NCBI GenBank assembly: GCA_964462595.1
Contig: CAYWXM010000051.1
Location: forward strand, 27,150-91,149
DNA: 64,000 nt
DNA from: SURF-21 sp964462595
GTDB taxonomy: Bacteria; Actinomycetota; Geothermincolia; Geothermincolales; RBG-13-55-18
Reading direction: 5' to 3'
Below the pieces are notes generated by a model. The model had not been told where the DNA came from and ran no database searches. It worked only from the letters and a program-made list of their open reading frames with translations. Below, one piece after another: positions 26,419-35,456 of the stretch. The position numbers and the translations under genes were made by a program. The first letter of the stretch is position 1, and every line of letters begins with the position of its first letter.

Positions 26419-29244
26419 TTGCGGAAAAGCGAGATGCCCGGGACTCTCCTGCGCGTTGCAACGGCGGCCGTCATCGTTTCCCTCCTCTGTCTCGGCGCCT
26501 TGCCGGGGATGGCCCTCCCCGCTTCGCGGCAGGAGATCATCGCATCATCCAGGAGAGCACTTATCGAACGCCTCGATCGGGCGCACTACCCCTCCGGCAG
26601 CTTTAAACCGGGGGAGGTCGTGGTGGTGCTCGAGAACCCCTCGTCGCAGAACCTGAAGGAGCTGATGGGTAAGTTCGAGAACATGCTGGAGGAGGACGCG
26701 GGCAGAACGCTTTCAGCTTTCGCAGGCAGCCCCCAGAAGATGGCGGTAAGGCTGAGCCTGCGCCCGGGGTGTGACGAGCTGGAGGCGGCACGCGCGCTCG
26801 CGGCGTCCCCACTGGTCAAGGCCGCCGAGCCGAACATAATCTTCAAGGCCACCGCCACGATCCCCGACGACCTCCTGTACGACCGGCAGTGGAACCTGGA
26901 CGGAGCTTACGGGGTCAACGCAGATGAGGCCTGGGATCTGCAGGCAGGCTCAGCCGGACTGACCCTGGCGGTCATAGATACGGGCATGGATTATTCTCAC
27001 GAGGACCTTCTGGGGCGGCGCACCGGCGGTTGGGATTACTTTAACGGCGACTCGGATCCCCGGGACGACAACGGGCACGGCACCATGGTCGCCGGAATGG
27101 CCTGCGCGAATACGGACAACGGCATCGGCATGGCGGGCCTGGACTGGCAGGCGCGTGTGATGCCCCTCAAGGCCCTGGGGTCTAACGGCGAGGGCTACCT
27201 GGACAGCGTGATCAATTCCATCTACCATGCCGCGAGCTACGGGGCCGACGTGATCAACATGAGCTTGACCTCCTCCACTTATTCCCAGGAAATGGCAGAT
27301 GCCGTGGATTTCGCCTCTTCCGCGGGTTGCGTGCTGGTGGCGGCGACGGGAAACGAGGGCACTACGCGCGTCAATTATCCCGCCGCCCTGACCGGCGTCA
27401 TCGGTGTCGGCTCCATAGACTCGAACGGCAACCGCTCATCGTTCTCCAACCATAACCTATCGGTGGACCTGGCGGCGCCGGGAGCGAGTATCTTAGGCAC
27501 CTGGCCGGACGATCATTATGAACTGGGATGGGGGACGTCGGAGGCCGCTCCGCACGTAGCGGCGGCGGCGCTGCTTCTGCTGGCGGAATACCCCGGCTCC
27601 ACGCCCGAACAGGTGTGGCGCAGGCTCAAGGACAGCGCCCGCGACCTGGGCGATCCCGGATACGACGAGGAATTCGGTTGGGGGTTGCTTGACGTATACG
27701 AGGCCTTGAGGGTGCCCCTGGTCATGGTGACCTCTCCGCAGGACTTCGCCTACCCCGAATCGGGTAAGGTGTCGGCCACTGCCACCAGCGTAAACGTGCC
27801 GGTAAAATACATGGAGTTGTGGCTGGATGGAGAACTCGTCGAGCCTTATTCGGATCCCACTCCGGCGGGCACCATCAGCCACGAGTTTACATCCTGGGAC
27901 CTCAGCCAGCTGGAGGAAGGGACCCACACCATCACCGTAAAAGCCATCGATTCCAGCGGAACATGCGATGGAGAACACGCGATAACCGTCTATCGCAACC
28001 AGAGCCAGCCCCGCCCTTCACAGGATTGGTACATGGCCGAGGGCACGACCTCATGGGGGTTCGAGACCTACGTGCTGGTGCAGAACCCCAACCCCAACCC
28101 CGCCTCGCTGCAGGTTACCTTCATGAAGCCGGGTGGATCCACCCAGCAGTACTCCTATAACATGGGCGGCAGCTCCCGGCTCACCATAGCGTTGAATTCC
28201 CTCGTACCGGAGAGCGACGTTTCCACCCACGTGCATGCCGACCGGCCCGTGGTGGTTGAAAGGGCCATGTACTGGGGAGGGGATACGGGGGGCCACGTCG
28301 CAGTGGGGGCGAACTCCCCGGACACCGACTGGTACCTCGCCGAGGGCACTACCAACTGGGGCTTCGATACCTACGTGCTGGTGCAGAACCCGGGTGCCGT
28401 TCCCGCCTCGGTAAGTGCGACGTTCATGAAGCCGGGCGGCGCCACCCAGCACTTCGACTACCATATGCCTGCATATTCGCGCCTGACCTTGAACGTGAAC
28501 GACCTCGTGCCGGGGAGCGACGTTTCCACCCACGTGCATGCCGACAGGCCCGTGGTGGCGGAAAGGGCCATGTACTGGAATGGGAAGGACGGCGGCCACG
28601 CAACCCTGGGCGTAACCGATGGTTGCGCTACCTGGTATCTTGCGGAGGGCACAACGGCCTGGGGCTTCGAGACCTACGTGCTGGTGCAGAACCCGGGCGC
28701 GGCCCCGGCCAGCGTGACCTTTACCTTCATGAAGACGGGAGGAAGCCTGGTGCGGGAGGTGCATACGGTGGAACCGCTCTCGCGTTACACCCTGGACGTC
28801 GCGGATGTGGTGCCGGGAAGCGACGTATCCGTCTTCGCGCGGGCCGACCAGCCGGTGATCGTGGAACGGGCCGTGTACTGGCCCAGGGGTTCTCGCGCCA
28901 GGGCGGGCGGCCATTGCAGCACCGGTTCGGCGACGGCGGCGCGCAACTGGTACCTGGCCGAGGGCAGCACCGCCTGGGGGTTCGACGAGTACGTGCTCCT
29001 GGCCAACCCCACGGACCGTGTGGCCCATGCAACCCTGGTGTTCATGCGCACGGACGGCAGCACCTACGGTTACGGGGTAGATGTGGCGGGGAATGCGCGC
29101 GTCACGGTCCACGCCAACGAGGTGGACCCCTCGCGCGACGCCTCCGTTCAGGTCCTTTCGGACATACCACTGGTCGTGGAACGAGCCATGTACTGGTCCG
29201 AAAAGGAGGGCGGCACAGGCGCGCTCGGAGTACTTCAACCCTGA
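26419..29244 (+). CDS. Secreted subtilisin-family (S8) protease with four C-terminal W-x-x-A-E-G repeats
   Basis: Exported serine protease, 941 residues from TTG 26419, which is fixed by GGAGGTG at 26406-26412 with 6-base spacing and gives a clean signal peptide (RVATAAVIVSLLCLGALPGMALPA). An inhibitor-like propeptide follows (about 40-150). The catalytic triad is Asp187 (VIDTGMD), His220 (DDNGHGTMVAG) and Ser374 (GTSEAAPHVA), with the oxyanion Asn region VAATGNEG. After the catalytic domain comes an immunoglobulin-like strand region (about 430-535), then four repeats of roughly 100 residues starting WYMAEGTTSWGFETYVLVQN, WYLAEGTTNWGF, WYLAEGTTAWGF and WYLAEGSTAWGF and each ending in V-[VA]-E-R-A-[MV]-Y-W. 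No membrane anchor or sorting motif is present, so it is released or held non-covalently. In-frame ATGs at 26320 and 26359 would bury the signal peptide. Confidence 0.9.
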   Translation: MRKSEMPGTLLRVATAAVIVSLLCLGALPGMALPASRQEIIASSRRALIERLDRAHYPSGSFKPGEVVVVLENPSSQNLKELMGKFENMLEEDAGRTLSAFAGSPQKMAVRLSLRPGCDELEAARALAASPLVKAAEPNIIFKATATIPDDLLYDRQWNLDGAYGVNADEAWDLQAGSAGLTLAVIDTGMDYSHEDLLGRRTGGWDYFNGDSDPRDDNGHGTMVAGMACANTDNGIGMAGLDWQARVMPLKALGSNGEGYLDSVINSIYHAASYGADVINMSLTSSTYSQEMADAVDFASSAGCVLVAATGNEGTTRVNYPAALTGVIGVGSIDSNGNRSSFSNHNLSVDLAAPGASILGTWPDDHYELGWGTSEAAPHVAAAALLLLAEYPGSTPEQVWRRLKDSARDLGDPGYDEEFGWGLLDVYEALRVPLVMVTSPQDFAYPESGKVSATATSVNVPVKYMELWLDGELVEPYSDPTPAGTISHEFTSWDLSQLEEGTHTITVKAIDSSGTCDGEHAITVYRNQSQPRPSQDWYMAEGTTSWGFETYVLVQNPNPNPASLQVTFMKPGGSTQQYSYNMGGSSRLTIALNSLVPESDVSTHVHADRPVVVERAMYWGGDTGGHVAVGANSPDTDWYLAEGTTNWGFDTYVLVQNPGAVPASVSATFMKPGGATQHFDYHMPAYSRLTLNVNDLVPGSDVSTHVHADRPVVAERAMYWNGKDGGHATLGVTDGCATWYLAEGTTAWGFETYVLVQNPGAAPASVTFTFMKTGGSLVREVHTVEPLSRYTLDVADVVPGSDVSVFARADQPVIVERAVYWPRGSRARAGGHCSTGSATAARNWYLAEGSTAWGFDEYVLLANPTDRVAHATLVFMRTDGSTYGYGVDVAGNARVTVHANEVDPSRDASVQVLSDIPLVVERAMYWSEKEGGTGALGVLQP

Positions 29245-29368
29245 TGGAGGAAATGCGGCCTGCGATAGTGAATAATATCTCGAATTGGCGATATATAGCT
29301 GACAAAAAAGCCTTGAGCAGGCGATTTACCCCATCAAGAACCAGGTTGGACGCAATTGCTTGCTCAGA

Positions 29369-29401
29369 TGTTACAAATATGTTACCAAGCTGTTAAAATA
29401 G
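29369..29401 (+). promoter_or_regulatory. Three TGTTA direct repeats at exact 11-base spacing
   Basis: TGTTA begins at 29369, 29380 and 29391; the first two copies share TGTTAC. An 11-base period puts each copy on the same face of the helix, the arrangement used by PhoB/OmpR-type response regulators. A -10-like TAAAAT (29394-29399) overlaps the third copy. It lies between the protease gene and the exporter promoter. Confidence 0.4.
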
Positions 29402-29509
29402 TGCAAATTAGAAAACCAGGGGGTTTACAGGGCTATACGCTTCAATGGGAGCGGCATGATGCATTTGCCAGGCGCCTCGCGGCCGGTTGCGCTCGGGGCG
29501 CTCGCGTTA

Positions 29510-29538
29510 TTGACAGTCCAGCCGTGGGAGACTATAAT
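29510..29538 (+). promoter_or_regulatory. Consensus sigma-70 promoter of the ABC exporter operon
   Basis: TTGACA at 29510-29515 and TATAAT at 29533-29538 with a 17-base spacer: both hexamers match the consensus fully. Transcription should start near 29545, leaving a 28-base leader before the ATG at 29573. Confidence 0.85.
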
Positions 29539-29550
29539 TCTGCAATATTG

Positions 29551-29563
29551 TTAGCAATGCTAA
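29551..29563. promoter_or_regulatory. Inverted repeat TTAGC-AAT-GCTAA just after the exporter promoter
   Basis: Perfect five-base arms around a three-base centre, lying between the predicted transcription start and the start codon. Such a placement right behind a perfect promoter fits a repressor operator; it could also be a small mRNA hairpin next to the ribosome binding site. Confidence 0.4.
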
Positions 29564-29572
29564 AGGTTTGAT

Positions 29573-30559
29573 ATGGACTCGATAATCGATGTAAGGGACC
29601 TGGTAAAGAAGTACGGGGACCTCACCGCCGTCAAAGGAATATCCTTCGAGGTGGAGAGGGGCGAGATCTTCGGTTTCCTGGGACCCAACGGGGCGGGCAA
29701 GACCACCACCATAAACATCCTGTGCACGCTGCTCAAGCCGACCTCGGGTAGCGCGGTGCTCGACGGCCGCGACGTCGTGAGGGACAGGGAAAGGGTGCGC
29801 GAATCCATCGGCTTGGTCTTCCAGGACCCCTCGCTGGACGACCGCCTGACCGCCCGCGAGAACCTCGAGTTCCACGCTTACGCTTACCGCGTTCCCAAGG
29901 AGGAAAGGGGAAAGCGCATCCACGAGGTGCTGGAGATGGTCGAACTGCTGGACAGGGAGAAGGACCGCGTGCAGACCTTTTCCGGAGGTATGAAGAGGCG
30001 CCTGGAGATCGCACGCGGGCTTCTGCATTATCCCAAGGTCCTTTTCCTGGACGAGCCCACCATCGGGCTGGACCCCCAGACCCGCAATTCAATCTGGGAC
30101 TACATCCACGAATTAAAGCAGCGCCACGACATCACCATCTTCCTGACCACACATTACATGGACGAGGCCGAGAACTGCAGCCGTATAGCGGTGATAGACT
30201 ACGGCGAGATCATCGCCCTGGACACGCCCGAGGACCTCAAGAACCAGGTGGGCGGGGACGTGGTGAAGATAACCACCGACGACGACCAGGAGGCGGAAAG
30301 GGCGCTCATAGAGGATTTCGGGGTGACCATGATACAGGACCGCGAGTGCCTGTGTTTCGAAGTGGAGAGCGGGGAGAAGTTCATACCGCATTTTATCAGG
30401 GATTTCCCGGTGCCGGTAAATTCCATCAGCCTGCACCGGCCCACGCTGGATGACGTCTTCCTCAAGTTGACCGGGCGCGAGATACGTCCCGAGGGTGCCG
30501 ACGGCCTGGCGGATCTGCGAGCCTTCGCGCGCAGTTTCAGGGGATCGGCAAGGAGATAG
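29573..30559 (+). CDS. ABC-type exporter ATP-binding protein (DrrA-like)
   Basis: 328 residues. Walker A GPNGAGKTTTINILC, Q-loop (VFQDPSLDDRLTA), signature FSGGMKRRLEIARGL, Walker B KVLFLDEPTIGLDPQTR and the H-loop (LTTHYMDEAE) are all intact. The C-terminal 85 residues match the regulatory extension of the daunorubicin-resistance (DrrA) group. It energises the permease encoded directly next to it, which begins at the next base. The substrate cannot be told from sequence: lipids, polyketide-like compounds and drugs are all known for this group. Confidence 0.92.
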   Translation: MDSIIDVRDLVKKYGDLTAVKGISFEVERGEIFGFLGPNGAGKTTTINILCTLLKPTSGSAVLDGRDVVRDRERVRESIGLVFQDPSLDDRLTARENLEFHAYAYRVPKEERGKRIHEVLEMVELLDREKDRVQTFSGGMKRRLEIARGLLHYPKVLFLDEPTIGLDPQTRNSIWDYIHELKQRHDITIFLTTHYMDEAENCSRIAVIDYGEIIALDTPEDLKNQVGGDVVKITTDDDQEAERALIEDFGVTMIQDRECLCFEVESGEKFIPHFIRDFPVPVNSISLHRPTLDDVFLKLTGREIRPEGADGLADLRAFARSFRGSARR

Positions 30560-31504
30560 GTGGACGGGATGGAGGACGCGAGAACGCTGGTTGCGGCGGA
30601 GAGCCCGGGCAGGAAACTGGCCAAGCTCGGGACGGGCATCTATATAACCTGGCTGCGGGACGTGAAGCGTTTCTTCCGCGACCGCATCCGCCTCATAGGG
30701 GCTTTCACCCAGCCGTTGCTGTACCTTTTTATCCTGGGCACGGGCCTGGAGTCCGCTTTCCAGTCTTTCGGCAGCGGGGACACTAAGTACGTGACCTTCA
30801 TGTTCCCGGGCATCCTGTGCATGACGGTGCTCTTCACCTCCATGTTCTCGGCCATATCCATCATCTGGGACCGCGAGTTCGGGTTTCTGAAAGAGATGCT
30901 GGTGGCCCCGATACCACGCTCGTCGATCGCCGTGGGAAAGGTGTTCGGGGGCGCCACCACGGCCCTGATGCAGGGCTTCCTCCTGCTCCTGTTCATGCCC
31001 CTGGTGGGTATCCCTTATAATCTGGGCAAACTGGCGCTGATGCTGGTGATAATGTTCATGCTCTCCGTCAGCCTGACCTCTTTCGGGGTGGCTTTCGCGG
31101 CCCGCATGCGCTCCATGGAGGCCTTCCCCATCATCATGAACTTCGTGCTGCTGCCCATGTTCTTCCTCTCGGGGGCCATGTTCCCCCTGCAGAACCTGCC
31201 GGGCTGGATGGAGGTGCTGACCAAGATCAATCCCATGACCTACGCGGTCGACGCCGTGCGCGGGGTGGCCCTGAAGGGGATAGAAATAACCTCGACGGCC
31301 TCCATGGGCCTGCCTGAGATCCCCGCAAGCCTTTTGGCGAACCCGGAATTCACGTCCTGGCTGTCACAGGCAAAGGCGTCGCTGCCACAGGCGAGCCAGC
31401 TGCAGGTGCAGTTTTATCCCTTGAGCCTCGACCTGCTGGTGATCTTCGCATTCGGGGTATTCCTCGTGTTCATCGCGGTCCTGCAGTTCAACCGCCAGGA
31501 CTGA
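30560..31504 (+). CDS. ABC-2 type exporter permease (DrrB-like)
   Basis: 314 residues with six predicted membrane helices (for example LIGAFTQPLLYLFILGTGLES, FPGILCMTVLFTSMFSAISI, LMLVIMFMLSVSLTSFGVAFAA, FPIIMNFVLLPMFFLSGAMFP, LLVIFAFGVFLVFIAVLQF). The conserved ABC-2 segment DREFGFLKEMLVAPIPRSSIAVGK is present. It starts at GTG 30560, immediately after the ATPase stop, with AAGGAG at 30550-30555; ATG 30569 is an alternative. An extra loop of about 65 residues before the last helix (LKGIEITSTASMG onward) is longer than usual for DrrB and probably extracytoplasmic. Confidence 0.9.
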   Translation: MDGMEDARTLVAAESPGRKLAKLGTGIYITWLRDVKRFFRDRIRLIGAFTQPLLYLFILGTGLESAFQSFGSGDTKYVTFMFPGILCMTVLFTSMFSAISIIWDREFGFLKEMLVAPIPRSSIAVGKVFGGATTALMQGFLLLLFMPLVGIPYNLGKLALMLVIMFMLSVSLTSFGVAFAARMRSMEAFPIIMNFVLLPMFFLSGAMFPLQNLPGWMEVLTKINPMTYAVDAVRGVALKGIEITSTASMGLPEIPASLLANPEFTSWLSQAKASLPQASQLQVQFYPLSLDLLVIFAFGVFLVFIAVLQFNRQD

Positions 31505-31718
31505 AAGGGCATGCCGGCGTCCCTTGTTTCGCTTTCCAGACCGCGATCCCGGATGCAGTGACGGGAAGTGGGATCATGGCAAGTCCTGGCGCCTCTACAA
31601 AGCCCCGGACCGGCGAGAGCCATGTGCGTTAACCAGCCCTCAAGCACTGCGGGAGATATCCCCGGGCGGACGAGGGGGTTTTTCCGCCCCGCTACCCATC
31701 CGGCCCCCTTCAACAAGG

Positions 31719-31747
31719 AAAAAACCCTGTGCAAACAGCGGTTTTAT
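31719..31747. terminator. Hairpin between the exporter operon and the histidine kinase
   Basis: Arms AAAACCCTGT (31721-31730) and ACAG-C-GGTTTT (31735-31745) around GCAA, with one bulged C and A/T runs on the outer sides. It is shaped like a bidirectional terminator and ends 27 bases before the TATAAT of the next gene. Confidence 0.45.
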
Positions 31748-31772
31748 GCTCATGGGGCCGGGAAAATAATGG

Positions 31773-31778
31773 TATAAT
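31773..31778 (+). promoter_or_regulatory. -10 box placing transcription start at the kinase ATG (leaderless)
   Basis: Perfect TATAAT followed by six bases and then the ATG at 31785. The expected start of transcription coincides with the start codon, and no ribosome binding site could exist. A -35 box is not clear. Confidence 0.55.
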
Positions 31779-31784
31779 CCCGTT

Positions 31785-33971
31785 ATGGTAGATGAACTGT
31801 CGCGTGCGATTACTACCGCTTCCGGCCTGATCAGCCTGTCTATAGGGCTATACGTGTTCCTGAAGGGCAGGCGCCAGACGGTCAACATCATATTTTTTCT
31901 TATCTCCATCTTCATGGCCACGTGGGCACTGGGCGAGGCCATGACCATGACCGCGACCGACCTGGGCGGCAAGATCTTCTGGACCCGTTTCCAGGGCATG
32001 GGGGAGATGCCGCTCATCCCCACCTATCTTCTGCTGGCCCTTTATTTTCCGCACCCCAAGCCTGTCCTGCAGCGCAAACACGGGGCCGTTTCGGTCATCA
32101 TCGCCCTCTATTCTCCCTGGCTGCTGGGGCTGGTCCTCCTTTACACCACGGGAACCGTATATTCGTCTTACTATCTCATCGAACAGGGGCAGGGCGTGAA
32201 CGTGGTGCGGACGCCCTTCTTCTGGCTCCTGACCGCTCTCGGTTTCGTGGAGATCATCGCATCTACGTTGATCTTTCTGTGGGAACGCCACCGCAGCAAG
32301 GTCAAGGTCGCCCGCAAAGGCCTGCTCATCCTGGGGCTGGCCCCGGTGCCGATGCTGGTGGCCAATGCCATACAGAACTTCGAACTCAACCGGACAATAA
32401 CCACCCCTCAAGCCAGCCTGATCTTCGTGTCCATGCTTGCCTTGGGGATACTGCACTACGGGCTGTTCATCGATATCCGCTCGGTGACCAGGAACGCGAT
32501 GGCGCATGCCGCGGTGATGGCTTTCAACCTGACCGTGGTATCCTTGTTATTTGCGTTCTATTTCTACGGGTTGGGACTGGGTTTCCAGTGGATTACCTAT
32601 GCGCTGTTACTCCTGACCGGCGTCCCCTTCATGATCGCTTACCATGCGGAGCTGGAGTGGGCGAGAAAACTGGCCGGACGCTACGTATACGGCCGCGAGT
32701 TCGAGGAGGCCAGGCTGCTGCAGGAACTGGGCCTTTCCATACGCACGGTGAGCAACCTGGACGAACTGGCCGAGAGCGTAGTGGACAAGGTGAGGAAGTC
32801 CATGGCTCTTTCGGCGTGCGCCTTGATGATATCTGGAGACGGGGGATACAAGGTGGTGGGATATTCCTCGGACGAAAGCCATCTCGCGGACAGGTTGAAC
32901 GATTATACCAGGGAAGACGTGCACATGCTGGACTGGGGGAGCGCCTGCACCCTATACTGCGATAGCGAAAGGTTTTCCGGCTACTGGGTAATGGGTAACA
33001 GGATATGGCGGGGCTCGTGCAACCTGGATTTCATGCGCCTGGGGATTATACGGACTTACGAGGGAGAGGGAAAGGTACGGGAATACCGCTGGCGGGAGGA
33101 GACCGAGGGCGAGGTCGTCTCTATACCCCTGGAGATTCGCGGGGAAAGGGTCGGACTGCTGTGGATGGGCGGCAGGATGGATGGCGTACCATTCGGCGTG
33201 GACGATCTGGATTTCATGGTGGCCCTCTCCACCCAGGTCTCCATATCGCTTCTCAATTCAAGGTTGATGCAGGAACTGCTGGATAAGAGCGCCCGGCTGC
33301 AGGCGCTGATCCAGAGCACATCGAGTGCCCAGGAAGAGGAGAGAATTCGTATCTCGCGAGAACTCCACGACGGGCTTGCGCCGTACTTCCTGGATTTTAT
33401 CTTCAAGCTCGAGATACTGGAAGCACAGACGGCCGGGCTTCCCTCGCTGGCCGGCTCACTGCAAGAGCTCAAAGAGCAAGCCCGGGATGGGTTGAGGGAC
33501 TTGCGCCTGGTCATCGGCGACCTGCGCCCGTCTGCGCTGGACGTGCTGGGCCTGGAGAAGTCGTTATCTACCTACCTGGAGAGGTTCGCCGCCGAGAACG
33601 CGCTGGTGGCGGAGTTCATAACCGGGGGTGGTCTCGAGAAGCTGGATTCATTGACGGAGGTGACCATCTTCCGCGTGGCCCAGGAAGCCCTGTCGAATAT
33701 CGCCCGTCATGCGGGCGCAGCAAAGGTGAGGTTCATGCTCAAGGGCGACGACGGATGGGTGGAGATGGTGGTCGAGGACGACGGGGCAGGCTTCTCGGAA
33801 AGGGAGGTGCGGGACAGGATTATCATGGGAGAATGCCTGGGTATTAAAGGGATGAGGGAGCGGGCGGAACTGATGCAGGGCGAGCTGGTTATAGATACGC
33901 GCCCGGGAGATGGCACCAAGGTCAGTTTCTCGTTCCCAGTCCCCCATATGCAAAAGGGAGTCCGGAGATGA
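31785..33971 (+). CDS. Membrane sensor histidine kinase, NarL-partner (HisKA_3) type
   Basis: 728 residues: about eight or nine membrane helices in the first 290 residues, resembling the 7TM-type histidine-kinase sensor region; a GAF-like domain (about 310-500, QELGLSIRTVSNLDELAESVVDKVRKSM to the LSTQVSISLLNSRL helix); a HisKA_3 dimerisation helix with the phospho-acceptor His528 in RISRELHDGLAP; and a HATPase domain with EALSNIARHAGAAKV (N box), VEDDGAGF (G1 box) and LGIKGMRERAELMQGEL (G2 box). It overlaps the response regulator by four bases (ATGA), so the two are co-translated. The ligand is unknown; two cysteines (in GSACTLYCDSE) in the GAF-like part are worth noting. Confidence 0.92.
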   Translation: MVDELSRAITTASGLISLSIGLYVFLKGRRQTVNIIFFLISIFMATWALGEAMTMTATDLGGKIFWTRFQGMGEMPLIPTYLLLALYFPHPKPVLQRKHGAVSVIIALYSPWLLGLVLLYTTGTVYSSYYLIEQGQGVNVVRTPFFWLLTALGFVEIIASTLIFLWERHRSKVKVARKGLLILGLAPVPMLVANAIQNFELNRTITTPQASLIFVSMLALGILHYGLFIDIRSVTRNAMAHAAVMAFNLTVVSLLFAFYFYGLGLGFQWITYALLLLTGVPFMIAYHAELEWARKLAGRYVYGREFEEARLLQELGLSIRTVSNLDELAESVVDKVRKSMALSACALMISGDGGYKVVGYSSDESHLADRLNDYTREDVHMLDWGSACTLYCDSERFSGYWVMGNRIWRGSCNLDFMRLGIIRTYEGEGKVREYRWREETEGEVVSIPLEIRGERVGLLWMGGRMDGVPFGVDDLDFMVALSTQVSISLLNSRLMQELLDKSARLQALIQSTSSAQEEERIRISRELHDGLAPYFLDFIFKLEILEAQTAGLPSLAGSLQELKEQARDGLRDLRLVIGDLRPSALDVLGLEKSLSTYLERFAAENALVAEFITGGGLEKLDSLTEVTIFRVAQEALSNIARHAGAAKVRFMLKGDDGWVEMVVEDDGAGFSEREVRDRIIMGECLGIKGMRERAELMQGELVIDTRPGDGTKVSFSFPVPHMQKGVRR

Positions 33972-34636
33972 AAAAAGCGATACGCCTGGCGATAGTGGAC
34001 GATCACGAGATCGTGCGCCTGGGCATAAACCGCGTGCTGGAGGGAGAGAGCGGTATAGAGGTGGTGGGGGAGGCGGATAACGGGACGGAAGCCCTGGCCC
34101 TGGCACGCAGGGAGAAACCGGAAGTCATGCTGGTCGACGTGAAGCTCCCGGACATCAGCGGCATCGAGGTGGTAAGGGAGTTGAAAAACGATCCCGAGAC
34201 CTCGTCCATACAGGCCATCATCCTCACCGTTTATAACGATCTGGAGATAGCCGCAGAAGCCCTTCGGGCCGGCGCCATAGGTTATATCCTCAAGGATTGC
34301 GGCAAAGAACAGCTCGTGAACGCGATCAACTCCGCCGCCGCCGGAACCCCACTGGTTACCTCCTCTATAGCCAGGGACCTGGTCGCGGTGCTGCAGAGGC
34401 AGGGGGGCCTTACGGTCTCCGCGGAAGCCGGGGAAGACCCCCTGCTTTCTCTTACCGACCGCGAGTCAGACGTGTTGAGGCTGGTGGCCAAGGGATACAG
34501 CAACAAGGCGGTGGGAAGGGAACTGGGTATAACCATAAGCACCGTGAAGACACACCTGCGTAATATCTTCCGCAAGCTCGGAGTGGAGGATCGGGCGCAG
34601 GTGATCATCAAGGCCATCAAGGATGGCATGCTGTAA
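33968..34636 (+). CDS. NarL/FixJ-family response regulator
   Basis: 222 residues. Receiver domain with the acidic pair (IVDDHEIV), phospho-acceptor Asp57 (MLVDVKLPD), conserved Thr in ILTVYND and Lys in YILKDCGKEQ; then a LuxR-type helix-turn-helix (LTDRESDVLRLVAKGYSNKAVGRELGITISTVKTHLRNIFRKLGVEDR). It is the DNA-binding partner of the kinase immediately upstream. Target genes are not evident, but the flanking secreted proteins and the exporter are candidates. Confidence 0.94.
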   Translation: MKKAIRLAIVDDHEIVRLGINRVLEGESGIEVVGEADNGTEALALARREKPEVMLVDVKLPDISGIEVVRELKNDPETSSIQAIILTVYNDLEIAAEALRAGAIGYILKDCGKEQLVNAINSAAAGTPLVTSSIARDLVAVLQRQGGLTVSAEAGEDPLLSLTDRESDVLRLVAKGYSNKAVGRELGITISTVKTHLRNIFRKLGVEDRAQVIIKAIKDGML

Positions 34637-34732
34637 GCCCCCGGTTGCGAGGGCTTTCGGTAGCCGCAACTGGCATCGCCAAAAAAACCGCGGGGATTAT
34701 GCCTGCCGCTACTTCTCTACGTCATCGCGTTA

Positions 34733-34741
34733 TGGTATATT
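34733..34741 (+). promoter_or_regulatory. Extended -10 element (TGG-TATATT) upstream of the small winged-helix gene
   Basis: TATATT at 34736-34741 with TG two bases upstream, in the 235-base gap before ATG 34872. No -35 box was found, which extended -10 promoters can do without. Moderate support only. Confidence 0.35.
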
Positions 34742-34871
34742 TTTTAAGGCAACACAAGCTCCAGTTGGGGCATGGCGCTCCAGGCAGGGCGCTCTAAAGG
34801 GCTGAAGGCGGCACGGGATTTAAGGTTCTTCTTATCTGGATTCCGGGCTATCTCTTAACGGTTCAAGCTTT

Positions 34872-35135
34872 ATGGATAAATATAGTAAAGATACCGTTGT
34901 CTATTCGCCGGCGGGCATTGTGGTAAAAAACGAGGTGCTGAGCTTTTTCGAAGCCAACCCGTTTCTCCTGGTGAGCGAGGAAAGGCTGGCGTCCATGATA
35001 TGCAGGCCCCGGGACATGGTATGCCAGGCGGTCAGGGAGCTCGAGTCGGCAGGTCTTATATCCAGGAGGTTCGGCGAAGCTCTCCTGGGTATTGGAGAGG
35101 CCGCAGCAAGAACCACCCCCCCGGAGAGCACGTAG
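34872..35135 (+). CDS. Small winged-helix DNA-binding-like protein
   Basis: 87 residues. The central part (LSFFEANPFLLVSEERLASMICRPRDMVCQAVRELESAGLISRRFG) has the helix-helix-turn-helix and wing pattern of MarR/GntR-like DNA-binding domains: LVSEERLA, then MVCQAVRELESAGLI as recognition helix. No ligand domain is attached. It could be an autonomous transcription factor or an adaptor. Start ATG 34872 has no clear ribosome binding site. Not assigned to a named family. Confidence 0.6.
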   Translation: MDKYSKDTVVYSPAGIVVKNEVLSFFEANPFLLVSEERLASMICRPRDMVCQAVRELESAGLISRRFGEALLGIGEAAARTTPPEST

Positions 35136-35456
35136 CCTCCCCGCATCACTTACCGCTTAGAGCAGGAGCTTAGGCGCGTGCGTGCAGCTGGCGCTGAGTT
35201 CCTGGTATTAAGCAGCATTGTAAATACATACCATAATTAACTATAAATACCAGAATACACTGTGCGGCGGCGGTCCCCGCTCTCGGGTAGCTCCCCCCCA
35301 CGAAAGCAGCGGACTGGATAAGGGTTTCAGTATGGGTGCTGGCGACCGATTATTAAACCTGAAGCTTTGTAACGCCGGTCATTGTTGCTAGATAATATTA
35401 TTGTTAAGTAACGGTAATTATTGTTATTATATATGGCAATGAAGGAGGTAGTTCCC
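35136..35456 (+). promoter_or_regulatory. AT-rich regulatory region upstream of the SpoIID-domain gene
   Basis: Markedly more AT-rich than the surroundings, with runs such as CATACCATAATTAACTATAAATACC (split here only by composition) around 35225-35255 and a promoter-like pair TTGTAA (35368-35373) and GATAAT (35391-35396) at 17-base spacing. Transcription would start near 35403, with a leader of about 54 bases ending in a strong ribosome binding site. Confidence 0.45.

Noticed and set aside
28051..29238. 395-codon minus-strand frame
   Set aside because: Antisense of the repeat part of the S8 protease; repetition makes it look structured.
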